Below are positions 7,777 to 17,929 of a stretch of DNA of 64,000 nt, in pieces; the stretch's first letter is position 1; each line of letters begins with the position of its first letter. Both the position numbers and the translations under genes were made by a program. Source of the stretch: Elusimicrobiota bacterium (GTDB taxonomy: Bacteria > Elusimicrobiota > Elusimicrobia > 2-02-FULL-39-32); assembly GCA_016180425.1 (NCBI GenBank), contig JACPBF010000001.1, positions 264,744 through 328,743 on the forward strand, given 5' to 3'. The notes below the pieces were generated by a model. It was not told the DNA's origin. It did not search any database and saw only the letters and a list, made by a program, of their open reading frames with translations.

Positions 7777-10128
7777 CTTGATTTCAAATGATTTTCCGTC
7801 AGTAATACATTCAATAGCCCCGCAAAACCCTGTTTGATAAAGGGCGCATCCAAAATTCTTTAAAAAATTCAAAGTTAGAGGCGAGGGAAGATGATAAGTG
7901 TTATTCTCTGATTCACTGATAATAACTGCTTCCGGCTGCGCATGAGTTACAAATTCTTCTTCAGACTTATTTTCATAACTTCCATGATGAGGAATTTTTA
8001 AAATTTTACTTTTTAATTTCTCTTTTAAACATTTTAATTGGCTCAAAGCCTTTTCTTCTATATCCCCTGTCATGAGCAGAGAAAACTGGCCAACTTCAAG
8101 TTTAAAAACAATGGATTGGTCATTAGGACCTTTAGTTGGATCTTCTAACACTCTTTTGTAAGGATAGAGGATGTCTAACCTCGCTTCGCCAAATCCAAGG
8201 ATTTGATCTCCTGATTTTAAAATCTGACGTTCCAGCGATCTATTTTTGAAAATAGTTTCATAGTCATAGGAGGTTCTATCTCCATTATCGAATAACCGCT
8301 TTACTTTAAATTCATTTAAAAGATACCTTACCCCTCCATAATGATCCAGATGGGGATGAGTAATCAAAATTGCGTCTAGTGTGTTAATCCCTTTTGATCT
8401 TAAAAATGGAGCGATTGTGATCCGTCCCTGGTCTAAAATCCCGCCAGAGCCGCAATCTACAAGAAGATTTCCTTTGTTGGGGAATTCAAAAAAAATTGAA
8501 TCTCCATGACCCACATCTAAGAATGTTATTTTAAGTTTTTGGGTCTCAGAATTTAGCAACTCTTTCCAAAATAAAAAATTGGCTATGCAGAGAATTAGAA
8601 TTAAGAATTTTAAAACGGAACTTTTTAAAAAATTTCTAAAAATATAAATAAAAATCAGTCCATAAAATAACAAAATGGCTAAAATAGGAGGAGGCTTCAC
8701 ATGGATATAGGCATAAGGAAAACTGGCAAAAACTTTACATAACCAAATTAAAATTCTAGTTAAAAAATCCAAGGAAAGAGCTAAAGTATCCGCAAAAAAA
8801 TTATTTAAAGAGCCAAAAATAAGCCAGAAAAACCCTCCTGTAATCACAAAAGAAAAATAGGGCACTGTAAAAATGTTGGACAAAATAGCGACTGGGTTCC
8901 ATAGATAAAAATAATAGGCGATCAATGGCATGACTCCAATCCAGGCTACAAAAGAGGTTAAAAATATCTGTTTTAAAGAAAAGAATGTTTTCCCTAAAAT
9001 GGTTCTTGAAAATTTATCAGAAATATTTTTTTCTTGGGGAGGAATAAGAGTCAATAATGCGAAAACCGTAATATAAGAAAATTGAAAACCAGGATCAAAA
9101 AGCTGAAAAGGATCAAAAATTAAAATAAAAATAGCTGACCAGGAAAAAGAGACCATTGCTTCTCCATCCTGTTTTAAAATAAGACCCAAAAAATAGGCGC
9201 ATGCCATGAACGTTGCTCGCAAAATACTTGAGCTCCATCCAGTTAAAAGACAATAAAAAATCAAAGCAACAAGTGTAACAAAATAGGAAAACCTTTTAGG
9301 AAATGAAAACCATTTTAGAAACAAAAGTAAAAGCCCGGAAAGCAGCGCGATATTGCCTCCGGAAATGGCCAATAAATGAGCGCTTCCGCTTTTCACAAAA
9401 TCATCTTTAATTTCAAAAGGGATATTTTTCTGGTCGCCTAAAAGCAAAGCGCTGACCACTGAATTTTGAGGGGGAGGAATATTTTTATTAATCATCTTGA
9501 TCAAATGCCAGCGCAATTTTCCAATAAAAGCTAAGATAAAATTTCCTTTTCCTCTGGCAAGAAGCAGCGTGTCTCTTTTTTCCTTAAGATGAACCCATGC
9601 AAAAATCCCTTCTCTTTCAAAATAAGCTTCTGTATTAAAACTCCCCGGATTCCTTGATTCTTGAGGTTTTTTAAGCTCTCCTTTTATAAGCAGCTCATCC
9701 CCATATTGCAAATCAAAATCTGGTTTAGGCAGAGAAACTAAAAGGGTTTGATCGAACCTAAACCAGAACTGTCTCCCTATTTTTCTATCGCATTTAAATT
9801 TAAAACGGACTTTTGTTCCATGGGGAGAGAGAATTTCTGAAGGAAAAGAAGAAATTCTTCCAATAAAATAAGTGGAGCCTAAATTTAAATCTTCCTTTAA
9901 TCTTTTTGCTTTTTCAAAAGTGCAGTTCATTCCCAATACTATTAAAGACAATCCAATAAACAAATAATAAAGTTTTAAATATTTTGAGAATAAAAAGGCT
10001 AAAAGAAAAAGGATAAAATTAAGAAATATTAAAAATGCAAATCCAACTTTTAAGACATGAGCCAAAACAATGCCGGAAGATATAAGAAGAACAAAAATAA
10101 AAGGAGGGTATTTCAAAGTCCTATCCAT
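7756..10128 (-). CDS. comEC: ComEC/Rec2 DNA-uptake channel with metallo-beta-lactamase-type domain
   Basis: ComEC forms the inner-membrane channel that takes up single-stranded DNA in transformation. The 790-residue protein shows the three-part layout: N-terminal membrane segments with a soluble DUF4131-like loop, a central competence domain (LLLGDQKNIP and the AISGGNIALLSGLLL segment, then many helices), and a C-terminal MBL-fold domain starting near FLDVGHGDS with the metal motif HPHLDH. A late GDIEEK and PHHGSY complete the MBL signature. The last codons and the TAA stop lie in the right arm of the inverted repeat, so the original C-terminus may have been altered by insertion of that element. 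comEA lies upstream on the same strand, 125 bases away. Confidence 0.93.
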   Translation of the reverse strand: MDRTLKYPPFIFVLLISSGIVLAHVLKVGFAFLIFLNFILFLLAFLFSKYLKLYYLFIGLSLIVLGMNCTFEKAKRLKEDLNLGSTYFIGRISSFPSEILSPHGTKVRFKFKCDRKIGRQFWFRFDQTLLVSLPKPDFDLQYGDELLIKGELKKPQESRNPGSFNTEAYFEREGIFAWVHLKEKRDTLLLARGKGNFILAFIGKLRWHLIKMINKNIPPPQNSVVSALLLGDQKNIPFEIKDDFVKSGSAHLLAISGGNIALLSGLLLLFLKWFSFPKRFSYFVTLVALIFYCLLTGWSSSILRATFMACAYFLGLILKQDGEAMVSFSWSAIFILIFDPFQLFDPGFQFSYITVFALLTLIPPQEKNISDKFSRTILGKTFFSLKQIFLTSFVAWIGVMPLIAYYFYLWNPVAILSNIFTVPYFSFVITGGFFWLIFGSLNNFFADTLALSLDFLTRILIWLCKVFASFPYAYIHVKPPPILAILLFYGLIFIYIFRNFLKSSVLKFLILILCIANFLFWKELLNSETQKLKITFLDVGHGDSIFFEFPNKGNLLVDCGSGGILDQGRITIAPFLRSKGINTLDAILITHPHLDHYGGVRYLLNEFKVKRLFDNGDRTSYDYETIFKNRSLERQILKSGDQILGFGEARLDILYPYKRVLEDPTKGPNDQSIVFKLEVGQFSLLMTGDIEEKALSQLKCLKEKLKSKILKIPHHGSYENKSEEEFVTHAQPEAVIISESENNTYHLPSPLTLNFLKNFGCALYQTGFCGAIECITDGKSFEIKTRSTKN

Positions 10129-10253
10129 GGACGCGCAAAAATATTTTTAACCCGTATTTTACAATCTTGCGCAACATTTTCATAAGTGCAAAATCCGGGT
10201 TTATCATAGATGCCGCTGGGAATGACCTTTTAGACGCCTTGCCTGATATGCGG

Positions 10254-10673
10254 TTATGGTTTTTTATGCTTGCCTGATTTTTTAAATTTTTCCAAGGGCT
10301 TGCCTTTTCTTCCATTGACTTTAAAATAAGACCTAAGCGCTTCATAACGAATAGGTCCCATGCCTTTAACTTTAAGCAGCTCCTCTGGTTTTATGAATTT
10401 CCCATTCTTAAAACGATATTGAATGATCTCTTTAGCTAAACTTGGACCAATTCCAGGAAGGGCTTCAAAATCTTTTTGAGCGGCTAAATTTAAATCCAGC
10501 TCAACCGCTTGTTCTCTCTTATCTTCAAACCCTTTAATTAAATCTTCAAATTCTTTATTATGAAGAACCTTAAGTTTTGGCTCTTCTAAATGGCTTCTAT
10601 AAACCTTAAGACCAATTCCTAAACATAAGAAAAAAAAAAGGAAAAGAAAAATTTTTCTTTCAGTGATTGACAT
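10254..10673 (-). CDS. comEA: ComEA-like membrane-anchored helix-hairpin-helix DNA-binding protein
   Basis: A 139-residue protein with one N-terminal membrane anchor (about residues 9-25) and a C-terminal pair of helix-hairpin-helix motifs: LPGIGPSLAKEII and KGMGPIRYEAL, preceded by the LNLNAA-like LDLNLAAQ segment. ComEA binds incoming double-stranded DNA in the periplasm and hands it to ComEC, its neighbour here. The open frame extends upstream to 10760, but the ATG at 10673 has a GGGGGA Shine-Dalgarno and places the membrane segment at the N-terminus, so I prefer it. The gene is divergent from smc. A short C-terminal tail is rich in Lys and Gly. Confidence 0.88.
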   Translation of the reverse strand: MSITERKIFLFLFFFLCLGIGLKVYRSHLEEPKLKVLHNKEFEDLIKGFEDKREQAVELDLNLAAQKDFEALPGIGPSLAKEIIQYRFKNGKFIKPEELLKVKGMGPIRYEALRSYFKVNGRKGKPLEKFKKSGKHKKP

Positions 10674-10789
10674 AAGTCCCCCAAAACCTATTCTATGACA
10701 ATAAAAGAGCATAGGAAGCGTCTTATTTGGTCCATTTATGCGGGAAAAAACTCTTAACAAAAGCTTTAAAAAAATTCTCTCTCACCCCC

Positions 10790-10818
10790 TTGACAAAAGC
10801 GCACTTTTTCGGTATGTT
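10790..10818 (+). promoter_or_regulatory. Sigma-70-type promoter for smc
   Basis: TTGACA at 10790-10795, 17-base spacer, TATGTT at 10813-10818. Predicted start of transcription is near 10825, about 40 bases before the smc ATG, whose ribosome site is AAGGAAGG at 10853-10860. Confidence 0.75.
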
Positions 10819-10866
10819 TTACTCAATGGTAAAAGAACACACCTATTCATAAAAGGAAGGTAAAAG

Positions 10867-13800
10867 ATGCAATTAAAAACAATAGAGATGGTCGGCTTTA
10901 AATCGTTCGCAAATAAGACTGCGATCGACTTTAAAGAAGGGATCACAGCTGTTGTAGGGCCAAATGGTTGCGGCAAATCCAATATTGTGGATGCTTTCCG
11001 CTGGTGTTTAGGAGAAATGTCCGCTAAATCCCTGCGTTCTAAACAGATGCTGGATGTAGTCTTTGCCGGATCTACTGGAAAAGCCCCTATGAATTTAGCG
11101 GAAGTAACCCTGACCTTTGACAATACCCACCATCTTTTGCCCATTGACTTTACAGAAGTAGAAGTAACCCGCAGGCTCTTTCGCAGCGGAGAATCTGAAT
11201 ATTTCCTGAATCAAACCCAATGCCGCTTAAAAGACATCCGAGACCTTTTCTTAGATACAGGCATTGGGGAAGGCTACTCCATCTTAGCTCAAGGCGAAGT
11301 AGATTTTGTGATTAACGCCAAGGCAGAAGAAAGACGGGAACTTTTTGAAGAGGCTGCTGGAATTTCCAAATACAAAGTTCGCAGGGAAGAAGCTTTAAGA
11401 AAATTGGAAAAAGTAGAGCTGGATTTAAGCCGTTTAAATGACATTCTTTCTTTGATTAAAGAGCAAATGGATTCTTTGGAAGCTGCGGCTAAAAAAGCGC
11501 AAAATTTTCAAAAAATTAAAGAGGAGCTTAAAAACAAAGAAGTCTCTTTTATTCTTAACCAATGTCAAATCTTAAAACAAGAAATTTTGAGCAAACAAAA
11601 TAAAAGCGATGAATTCAGAAAAGAAATTGAGCAAACCACTACAAACTCTGATCTAGCAGAAGCAGAGTGGACTCAAAATCGCTTAAAACAGGATGAGATT
11701 GAAAAAGAGCTGTACGATAACAATTCTACAACCCTGAAATTAGATAAAGAAATGTACAGCGCGGATCAACAATTAAAAAATTCGCTGGAGAAGGAACAGG
11801 AGCTCCTGCAAAAAGAAAAAAAATTAGAAGAACAAATCCAACAGAATCAAAATGAGCTCTCCCACGTTCAAGAAAAATTAAAAACATCTGAAACTGAATT
11901 GAATGAATTTGAAAGCAAAGAATCTTTATTAAAAGAGAGCTTTCTGATTGAAAAAAATCAATGGCAGTCTAAAGAAGATGAGAGGAAAAAACTGGAAAGT
12001 TCAAAAAAAGAGATATTAGAGATGCTGTTCCAACTGAATATGGAAACCACAGAAATAAAGAATGAACTCAACAAATTAAGTTCTTTAAACAGCCACAAAG
12101 AACTTGAAGTTCTTTCCAATCAAAAAGAATTGGACAAAACCTCTGCGGAAGAAACCAAACTTTCTTCAGAGCTAAAAGAGGCGGAGAATGCGGTAAAAAT
12201 TTTAAGCTCTAAAGAAGAAGAACTTTCCCAAGAACAAGCTGCCTTAGAAAAAAATTTCAACCTGCTTCAAACTGAACAGGAAAAAGAACAGGAGCTCTAC
12301 CAAACTCTGGAGAAAAAAATTATTCAACTAGAAGCTCAGTCTAAAATCCTTACTGAAACTTTTTTAAACCACCCTTATAAAAAAGGCACGGAAGCGATTT
12401 TAAAAAAAGGATTTCCGGGCTTAAAAGGGATTGTCGGGCTTCTTTTGAAAGTTTCAAAAAATTCAGCTCAATGGATTGAAGCGCTCTTAGGAAATAAGCT
12501 AAATTTTTTGGTGTTTGAAAGATTAGAAGATGCGGAGGCTGCCCTCAACTGGCTAAAAGAAAATCGCATGGGGAGAGCCTGCTGCTTTATCTTAGAAAAA
12601 ATCCCAACCATTAACCTTCCGCATCTGCAGTCCCTGCCAAACGCAAACTCTCTGCTGCAATTTGTGCAGTGCGAGCCTGAATTAAATCCGTTAAAAAATT
12701 ATCTTTTAGGCTCTGCTTTCCTTAGAGGCAATACCCTTTACGACCGCGCTCTAATTGACGGGGGAAGCGAATCCTTATCCATAGAAACCGAGGACCAAGA
12801 ATCCATGCCCTCTCATTCCTCGTCTCTTTCACAAAATCAGTTTAAGTTAAAAGAAGACTTAAACCAGGAAAGTGCGCGGTTAAAATTGGAGATAGAAACA
12901 TCAGGAAAAAGATGCCAGGAATTAGAGCGCGCGTTAAAGAAAAGCAGAGAAGATTTAAATCAAAAAGGCCTGGCTTTAGAAAAAAGCAAATTAGAAAAAA
13001 AACATTTTCAGGAAAATTTTGATTCTAAAAATGAACAGTGGAACCTTCTCTCGCGAGAGCTGGAATGGCTAAAAGAACAAATCCAATCTAACCAAAACTC
13101 TGCGCATGAAACCAAAGAAAATATTAAAACCATTGAGGAAAAAATTAATACAGCAGATCTTGTTTTAAAAAATCATGAAGAAAAAAGAATGGAACTAGAT
13201 CGTTCCATTGAAACCAAAAAGGAAGAGGAACATGCTTTCCAGCTTAAAAGCAAAGAAGCAGAAATCAGGCTGGAAAATTTTCTTGAAAACTTAACCAAGA
13301 AAAAAGAGGTCTTTCAAGGATGGCGAGCGCATTTTGAGGAATATCAAAAAAATATTGAAACAGCAAAACTTGAAATTAAAGAGGGCCTGTCCCAGCTAAA
13401 AAATTGCCAGCTCAGGCAAAAAGAATCCAGCCAAAAAGTTTTAGAGCTGCAAGCTGAAAAAGAAAAAATTTCTTCCGGCGCAGAAAACCTGCTAAATAAA
13501 AAAAAGGAGATGGAGGAATCTAATCTTAAAATTCAAGAATCCCTGCATGCTTTAAGAGAAACCCATAAAACCTTAAGCGAGCTCCTGCATCAGGTGGAAC
13601 TGAATTTAAGAACTCTGGAAGCGGAAAAAAATAACCATTTAAACCGTTTGCAAGAAACCTACGCCTTAAACTTTGAACAGGCAGAAGAAAATTTTTCATT
13701 GCAAGAAACCATTGGCATTGAAGAAATGAATCGTTTAAAGAAAAAAGTGGAGTCTCTTTCCAATTCAGTGAATTTGGAAGCTCCGGAGCAATATAAAAAT

Positions 13801-14391
13801 CTTCAAGACCGTTTTTCATTCTTAAATACCCAAATTCAGGATCTCTTAAAAGCCAAAGAAGATCTTAGGGGAGCGATTTTTGAGATTAACCGAACCACCA
13901 AAGATCAGTTTAAACAGACCTATTTAAAAGTTCGTGAAAACTTTCAACAGGTTTATTCTCAACTTTTTGTGGGCGGAGTTGCGGATCTTATTTTAACAGA
14001 TGAAACCAACATTTTAGAATCCGGGGTGGAGATTGTGGCCCAGCCCGCAGGAAAAAAATTGCAAAATATCGCTCTTTTGTCTGGAGGAGAAAAAACCCTG
14101 ACCGCTATCGCCTTGCTTTTTGCTTTCTTCATGGTTAAACCTTCTCCCATCTGCATTTTAGATGAAGTGGACGCGCCCTTAGACCCGGCAAATGTAACCC
14201 GTTATCTTAATTTAGTTCATCATTTTTCAGACAAAACCCAATTTCTGGCAGTGACACACAACCCCAAAACCATGGAAGCTGCGGACATCCTATATGGCGT
14301 GACCATGGAGGAATCCGGCGTGTCCAAAATCCTTTCTGTAAAATTACAAAAACAACCCAGCCAAACAAAAGCAGAATTAACTCCCGCGTAA
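10867..14391 (+). CDS. smc: Chromosome segregation ATPase SMC
   Basis: SMC dimers with ScpA/ScpB condense and segregate the chromosome. The 1,174-residue protein has the complete architecture. Walker A is GPNGCGKSN (about residues 32-40). Long coiled coils surround a hinge (about 515-640; GLKGIVGLLL to the GSAFLRG region). The C-terminal head carries the signature LLSGGEKTLTAIA and Walker B CILDEVDAPLD. The length is normal. A strong promoter and Shine-Dalgarno precede it. No scpA or scpB is nearby. The C-terminal 15 residues are a polar tail. Confidence 0.97.
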   Translation: MQLKTIEMVGFKSFANKTAIDFKEGITAVVGPNGCGKSNIVDAFRWCLGEMSAKSLRSKQMLDVVFAGSTGKAPMNLAEVTLTFDNTHHLLPIDFTEVEVTRRLFRSGESEYFLNQTQCRLKDIRDLFLDTGIGEGYSILAQGEVDFVINAKAEERRELFEEAAGISKYKVRREEALRKLEKVELDLSRLNDILSLIKEQMDSLEAAAKKAQNFQKIKEELKNKEVSFILNQCQILKQEILSKQNKSDEFRKEIEQTTTNSDLAEAEWTQNRLKQDEIEKELYDNNSTTLKLDKEMYSADQQLKNSLEKEQELLQKEKKLEEQIQQNQNELSHVQEKLKTSETELNEFESKESLLKESFLIEKNQWQSKEDERKKLESSKKEILEMLFQLNMETTEIKNELNKLSSLNSHKELEVLSNQKELDKTSAEETKLSSELKEAENAVKILSSKEEELSQEQAALEKNFNLLQTEQEKEQELYQTLEKKIIQLEAQSKILTETFLNHPYKKGTEAILKKGFPGLKGIVGLLLKVSKNSAQWIEALLGNKLNFLVFERLEDAEAALNWLKENRMGRACCFILEKIPTINLPHLQSLPNANSLLQFVQCEPELNPLKNYLLGSAFLRGNTLYDRALIDGGSESLSIETEDQESMPSHSSSLSQNQFKLKEDLNQESARLKLEIETSGKRCQELERALKKSREDLNQKGLALEKSKLEKKHFQENFDSKNEQWNLLSRELEWLKEQIQSNQNSAHETKENIKTIEEKINTADLVLKNHEEKRMELDRSIETKKEEEHAFQLKSKEAEIRLENFLENLTKKKEVFQGWRAHFEEYQKNIETAKLEIKEGLSQLKNCQLRQKESSQKVLELQAEKEKISSGAENLLNKKKEMEESNLKIQESLHALRETHKTLSELLHQVELNLRTLEAEKNNHLNRLQETYALNFEQAEENFSLQETIGIEEMNRLKKKVESLSNSVNLEAPEQYKNLQDRFSFLNTQIQDLLKAKEDLRGAIFEINRTTKDQFKQTYLKVRENFQQVYSQLFVGGVADLILTDETNILESGVEIVAQPAGKKLQNIALLSGGEKTLTAIALLFAFFMVKPSPICILDEVDAPLDPANVTRYLNLVHHFSDKTQFLAVTHNPKTMEAADILYGVTMEESGVSKILSVKLQKQPSQTKAELTPA

Positions 14392-14495
14392 TTTGTAATT
14401 CCCGAATAACATCAGAACATTTTTAAAAAACCCTGCTGCCCCTGGAAGTATGAATCAAATTTGAAAAGTCCGAAGATATTTCATAAAATCGTCAT

Positions 14496-15233
14496 ATGCG
14501 TTATGGCATTTTTTCAGATGTTCATTCAAATCTGGAGGCTCTGGAAGCGGTTCTTGCCTGTTTTAAAAAAGAAAGAATTCAATCCTTTGTTTGTCTGGGA
14601 GATATTGTTGGTTATGGGCCAAACCCAAATGAAGTTGTTCAAAGAATCATAGGCCTTAAAAAAATCCAAATTACAGCTGGAAATCATGATTATGCGGTGG
14701 CTGGTTTAAAAGAACTGACCTGGTTTAATGATTTTGCGGCTCGCTCCATTATTTGGACAAAAAGACATTTAAAGGAAGAAAATAAAAATTTTTTAATGCG
14801 GCTGCCCCGCTTAATTGACGGCTCTCAATTTACCCTAACCCATGGAAGCCCTAGAGACCCGATTGATGAGTATCTTCTCACCCCCAGACAATACTTAGAT
14901 AACCTTGAATATTTTAGGACCCCCGTCTGTTTTATAGGGCATACCCATGTTCCTTCAATCTTTTATTCAGACTCTTTAGGAATGATACAGCATAAACCTT
15001 TAGGCGATGGGGAAATTTTCAAGTGCGACTCGCAAGCTAAAACCATTGTAAATGCGGGCTCTGTTGGCCAGCCAAGGGACGGGGATCCGCGCGCAGCCTG
15101 CATCATTTATGACTCTGAAAAATTTGAAATTAAATGCTTCCGCTTAAGTTATGACATCCATGCTGTGCAAGATAAAATGAAACAGGCGAGCTTGCCTCTT
15201 TTTCTAATTGAACGATTAAGCTATGGAAGGTAA
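14496..15233 (+). CDS. Calcineurin-like metallophosphoesterase
   Basis: A 245-residue protein with all five metal-binding blocks of the family in order: SDVHSN (residues 7-12), GDIVGYGPNP, GNHDYAV, THGSPRD and GHTHVPSI. The GDIVGYGPNP form is typical of the YfcE/MJ0936-like phosphodiesterases. Substrates in this family are usually unknown; 2',3'-cyclic nucleotides or bis-p-nitrophenyl phosphate are used in vitro by relatives. No clear ribosome site precedes the ATG. The 104 bases between smc and this gene show nothing recognisable. Confidence 0.85.
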   Translation: MRYGIFSDVHSNLEALEAVLACFKKERIQSFVCLGDIVGYGPNPNEVVQRIIGLKKIQITAGNHDYAVAGLKELTWFNDFAARSIIWTKRHLKEENKNFLMRLPRLIDGSQFTLTHGSPRDPIDEYLLTPRQYLDNLEYFRTPVCFIGHTHVPSIFYSDSLGMIQHKPLGDGEIFKCDSQAKTIVNAGSVGQPRDGDPRAACIIYDSEKFEIKCFRLSYDIHAVQDKMKQASLPLFLIERLSYGR

Positions 15234-15279
15234 AATAGAAGTTGAAGGGAAATGCAGTTATATTTTAAGGAGGAAAAAC

Positions 15280-16134
15280 ATGAAGCAAAGTCTAATTTTA
15301 ATGGTATCTATCTCAATGCTTGGGATTTCGTCTCTATCCTATGCCATGGGAAGGATCCCAAAAAAAGAATATGAAAAAAAAGTAAGTGAACTGGAACAAA
15401 CAAAAAAAACAAGTGAGGAATGCGATCAAAATCTAGCATCCTTACAAAAAAAATCGGATGAAACAAAAACAGAACTCCAAGCCAAAGTTACTGCGCTGGA
15501 AACAACGAATGGACAGCTTCTAAAAGATCTTGAATCCAGCAAGGGAGAATTGCAAAAAAGAGTAGCAGACCTTGTAAAGGAAAAACAGGATGTGGAAAAA
15601 GAAAAAGCCATGGAAGTAGAAAAATTAAAAGGAACCTATGACAGCCTGGTTACAGACATGAAAAAAGAGATACAGCAGGGTTCCATTCAAATTACCCAGT
15701 TACAAAACAAGCTTTCTGTTTCTTTAGTGGACAAAATTGTTTTTGATTCCGGCGAAGCGGAAATAAATGAAGGGGGGAAACAGGTATTAAAAAAGGTGGC
15801 TAATATTTTGAAAAAAGTTAAAGACAAACAGATTCGGATTGAAGGACATACAGACAATATTCCCATTGGCGGTTCTTTAAAAGAAAAATTTCCTTCTAAC
15901 TGGGAGCTTTCCACAGCCAGAGCCACTACTGTTGCCCGCTATCTTCAAGATGCAGGCGGAGTTAGCCCAGAATACCTCTATGCCGCTGGTTACGGTCCAT
16001 ATCATCCTGTAGCGGATAATGCAACTGCTGAAGGGCGCAGTAAAAATCGGCGCATAGAAATTGCCTTGGTTCCAAAAGAAATAGCTTCTTCAATAACTCA
16101 AAAAGCAGCTCCTAACCTGCCTAGAAAAAACTAA
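15280..16134 (+). CDS. OmpA-family peptidoglycan-binding outer-membrane protein
   Basis: A 284-residue exported protein with a signal peptide (hydrophobic LILMVSISMLGISSL, cut near YAMG), a coiled-coil stretch (about residues 27-130) and a C-terminal OmpA domain. The OmpA domain shows VFDSGEAEI, the peptidoglycan-contact segment IEGHTDNIPIG, WELSTARA and the closing GRSKNRRIEI. The open frame starts at 15223, but ATG 15280 is preceded by TAAGGAGGA at optimal spacing and begins the signal peptide, so it is the start. It probably tethers the outer membrane to the wall. The ribD ATG directly follows its stop codon. Confidence 0.9.
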   Translation: MKQSLILMVSISMLGISSLSYAMGRIPKKEYEKKVSELEQTKKTSEECDQNLASLQKKSDETKTELQAKVTALETTNGQLLKDLESSKGELQKRVADLVKEKQDVEKEKAMEVEKLKGTYDSLVTDMKKEIQQGSIQITQLQNKLSVSLVDKIVFDSGEAEINEGGKQVLKKVANILKKVKDKQIRIEGHTDNIPIGGSLKEKFPSNWELSTARATTVARYLQDAGGVSPEYLYAAGYGPYHPVADNATAEGRSKNRRIEIALVPKEIASSITQKAAPNLPRKN

Positions 16135-17259
16135 ATGAATGAAGATGAAAAATGGATTCAACTTACCTTTGACTTAGCAAAAAAAGGGATTAGCGGAGCA
16201 AGCCCAAACCCGTTAGTAGGTTGTGTAATTGTAAAAAATAATAAAGTTGTTGGCCAGGGAACTCATGCGAACTTTGGCGGACCTCATGCAGAAGTAGTTG
16301 CTCTTAAAAAATCAGGAAAAAACGCTAAAGGCGGCACCCTTTACACCAATCTAGAACCCTGCTGCCATTGGGGAAAAACCCCGCCCTGCACCAGAGCCAT
16401 TATTCAAGCAGGCATTCGCAAGGTAATATCCAGCCTACCTGATCCTAACCCCTTGGTTAGAAATAAAGGATTTAAGGAATTGAAACTTGCTGGTATTCAA
16501 GTTAAAACCGGTCTTTGCCAGACCCAAGCTAAAGACTTAAATAGGTATTTCATAAAATATATGACGCAAAAAAAACCTTATGTGATCTTAAAATCCGCAA
16601 TGTCTCTGGATGGAAAAATCGCTACCTCTCTTAAAAACTCCCAGTGGATTAGTTCAAAGGCTTCAAGAAATTTTAGCCATGGGTTGCGCGCACAAATGGA
16701 TGGAATTCTTGCAGGAGCAAACACGGTTCGTCAAGATAACCCCTCTCTCACATCTCACGGCAAAGGCAGAAATCCTGTGCGCATGGTCTTGACTAAAAAA
16801 GGAGTTCTGCCAAAGCATCTTAAAATTTTTAATTCCAGCGCTCCCACTTGGATATTTCACTCATCTCCATCCTTGGCTAAAAGAAAAAAAATTGTAGAAA
16901 AAAACATTGAATGGATTTACCTAAAATCAGAGAACGGTAAAATTCCATTCCATAAATTTTTAAAAGAATGCGCTAAAAGGGAAATTTCCAAGCTCTTGAT
17001 TGAAGGCGGAGGAATTACCTCTAGCTTTGCTTTAGAAGAAAACCAGGTGGATGAGATTCTTTTTTTTATCGCTCCCATTCTCATTGGGGGAAAAGACGCG
17101 ATCACTGTTTTTGAAGGCAAAGGATTTCAAAGAATAAAAGAATCGTTGCGGCTTGAAAAAATGGAAACTAAAAAAATTGACTGTGATTTAATGGTAAATG
17201 CCAGAATTCAGCCGAAACATTCCGCTAATTATAAGAATCAAGACTATAAATCAGGTTAA
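16135..17259 (+). CDS. ribD: Bifunctional pyrimidine deaminase / 5-amino-6-ribosylamino-uracil reductase
   Basis: RibD performs the second and third steps of riboflavin synthesis from GTP. The N-terminal deaminase domain has the zinc motif HAEVVAL and PCCHWGKTPPC. The C-terminal reductase domain starts near KPYVILKSAMSLDG and includes SLTSHGKGRNPVRMVL and LLIEGGGITSSF. The 374-residue length is normal. Its start codon abuts the OmpA-family gene's stop, and ribE follows after 10 bases, so it begins the rib run ribD-ribE-ribBA-ribH. No FMN riboswitch element is visible upstream. Confidence 0.96.
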   Translation: MNEDEKWIQLTFDLAKKGISGASPNPLVGCVIVKNNKVVGQGTHANFGGPHAEVVALKKSGKNAKGGTLYTNLEPCCHWGKTPPCTRAIIQAGIRKVISSLPDPNPLVRNKGFKELKLAGIQVKTGLCQTQAKDLNRYFIKYMTQKKPYVILKSAMSLDGKIATSLKNSQWISSKASRNFSHGLRAQMDGILAGANTVRQDNPSLTSHGKGRNPVRMVLTKKGVLPKHLKIFNSSAPTWIFHSSPSLAKRKKIVEKNIEWIYLKSENGKIPFHKFLKECAKREISKLLIEGGGITSSFALEENQVDEILFFIAPILIGGKDAITVFEGKGFQRIKESLRLEKMETKKIDCDLMVNARIQPKHSANYKNQDYKSG

Positions 17260-17269
17260 GAAATAAACT

Positions 17270-17896
17270 ATGTTTTCAGGTATTATTGAAGGTCTGGGAA
17301 AAATAAAGGAGATTAAGAAAAAAGATAAAGGACTTTGTTTCTTTATTCAATCTCAATTTAAATCTTTGATAGTTGGAGAAAGCATCTCCATAGATGGAGT
17401 TTGCTTGACTGTAATTGAGAAAAAGAAAGTTCCATTAGGAACTCTATTTAAAGTAGATGCGTCGGAAGAAACATTAAAAAAAACAACGCTAAAAGATATA
17501 AAAACAGGATCTCTGGTAAACTTGGAACGTTCCCTTCAGATTGGCTCAAGACTCGGAGGCCATTTTGTGCAGGGCCACGTTGATTCTACGGGTGAGTTAA
17601 CCCAAATAGAAAAACAGGGAAACTCAAAAATCTATAATTTTAGTTACCCTAAATTTCTTGATCCTTGCATTGTCCCTAAAGGTTCAATTGCGGTGAATGG
17701 AGTTTCTTTAACAATTGTGGATGCAAAAAATAAAAATTTTTCAGTTTCGATTATCCCTTATACAGAAAAAAACACAAATCTGGGAGAAAAAAAAATTAGT
17801 GATAAGGTCAATTTGGAAGCGGATATTTTATCAAAAATAATTTTAAAACAGACGCAAGACATTTTAAAATTTAAGTATGTTAGAAAAAAATTATAG
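17270..17896 (+). CDS. ribE: Riboflavin synthase alpha chain
   Basis: This enzyme dismutates two 6,7-dimethyl-8-ribityllumazines to riboflavin. The 208-residue protein consists of two homologous barrels. The first begins MFSGIIEGLG and has SIDGVCLTV; the second begins after GGHFVQGHVD and contains the parallel VNGVSLTIV. Both lumazine-binding repeats are intact. It is the second gene of the rib run. A long hairpin (17930-17979) lies between it and ribBA. Confidence 0.95.
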   Translation: MFSGIIEGLGKIKEIKKKDKGLCFFIQSQFKSLIVGESISIDGVCLTVIEKKKVPLGTLFKVDASEETLKKTTLKDIKTGSLVNLERSLQIGSRLGGHFVQGHVDSTGELTQIEKQGNSKIYNFSYPKFLDPCIVPKGSIAVNGVSLTIVDAKNKNFSVSIIPYTEKNTNLGEKKISDKVNLEADILSKIILKQTQDILKFKYVRKKL

Positions 17897-17929
17897 AAAT
17901 ATATTTTGTGCAAGCCCAATCTTAAAAGT

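Noticed and set aside
10121-10345. A 74-codon minus-strand ORF between comEC and comEA
   Set aside because: It overlaps comEA in another frame, lacks a ribosome site and shows no recognisable domain.
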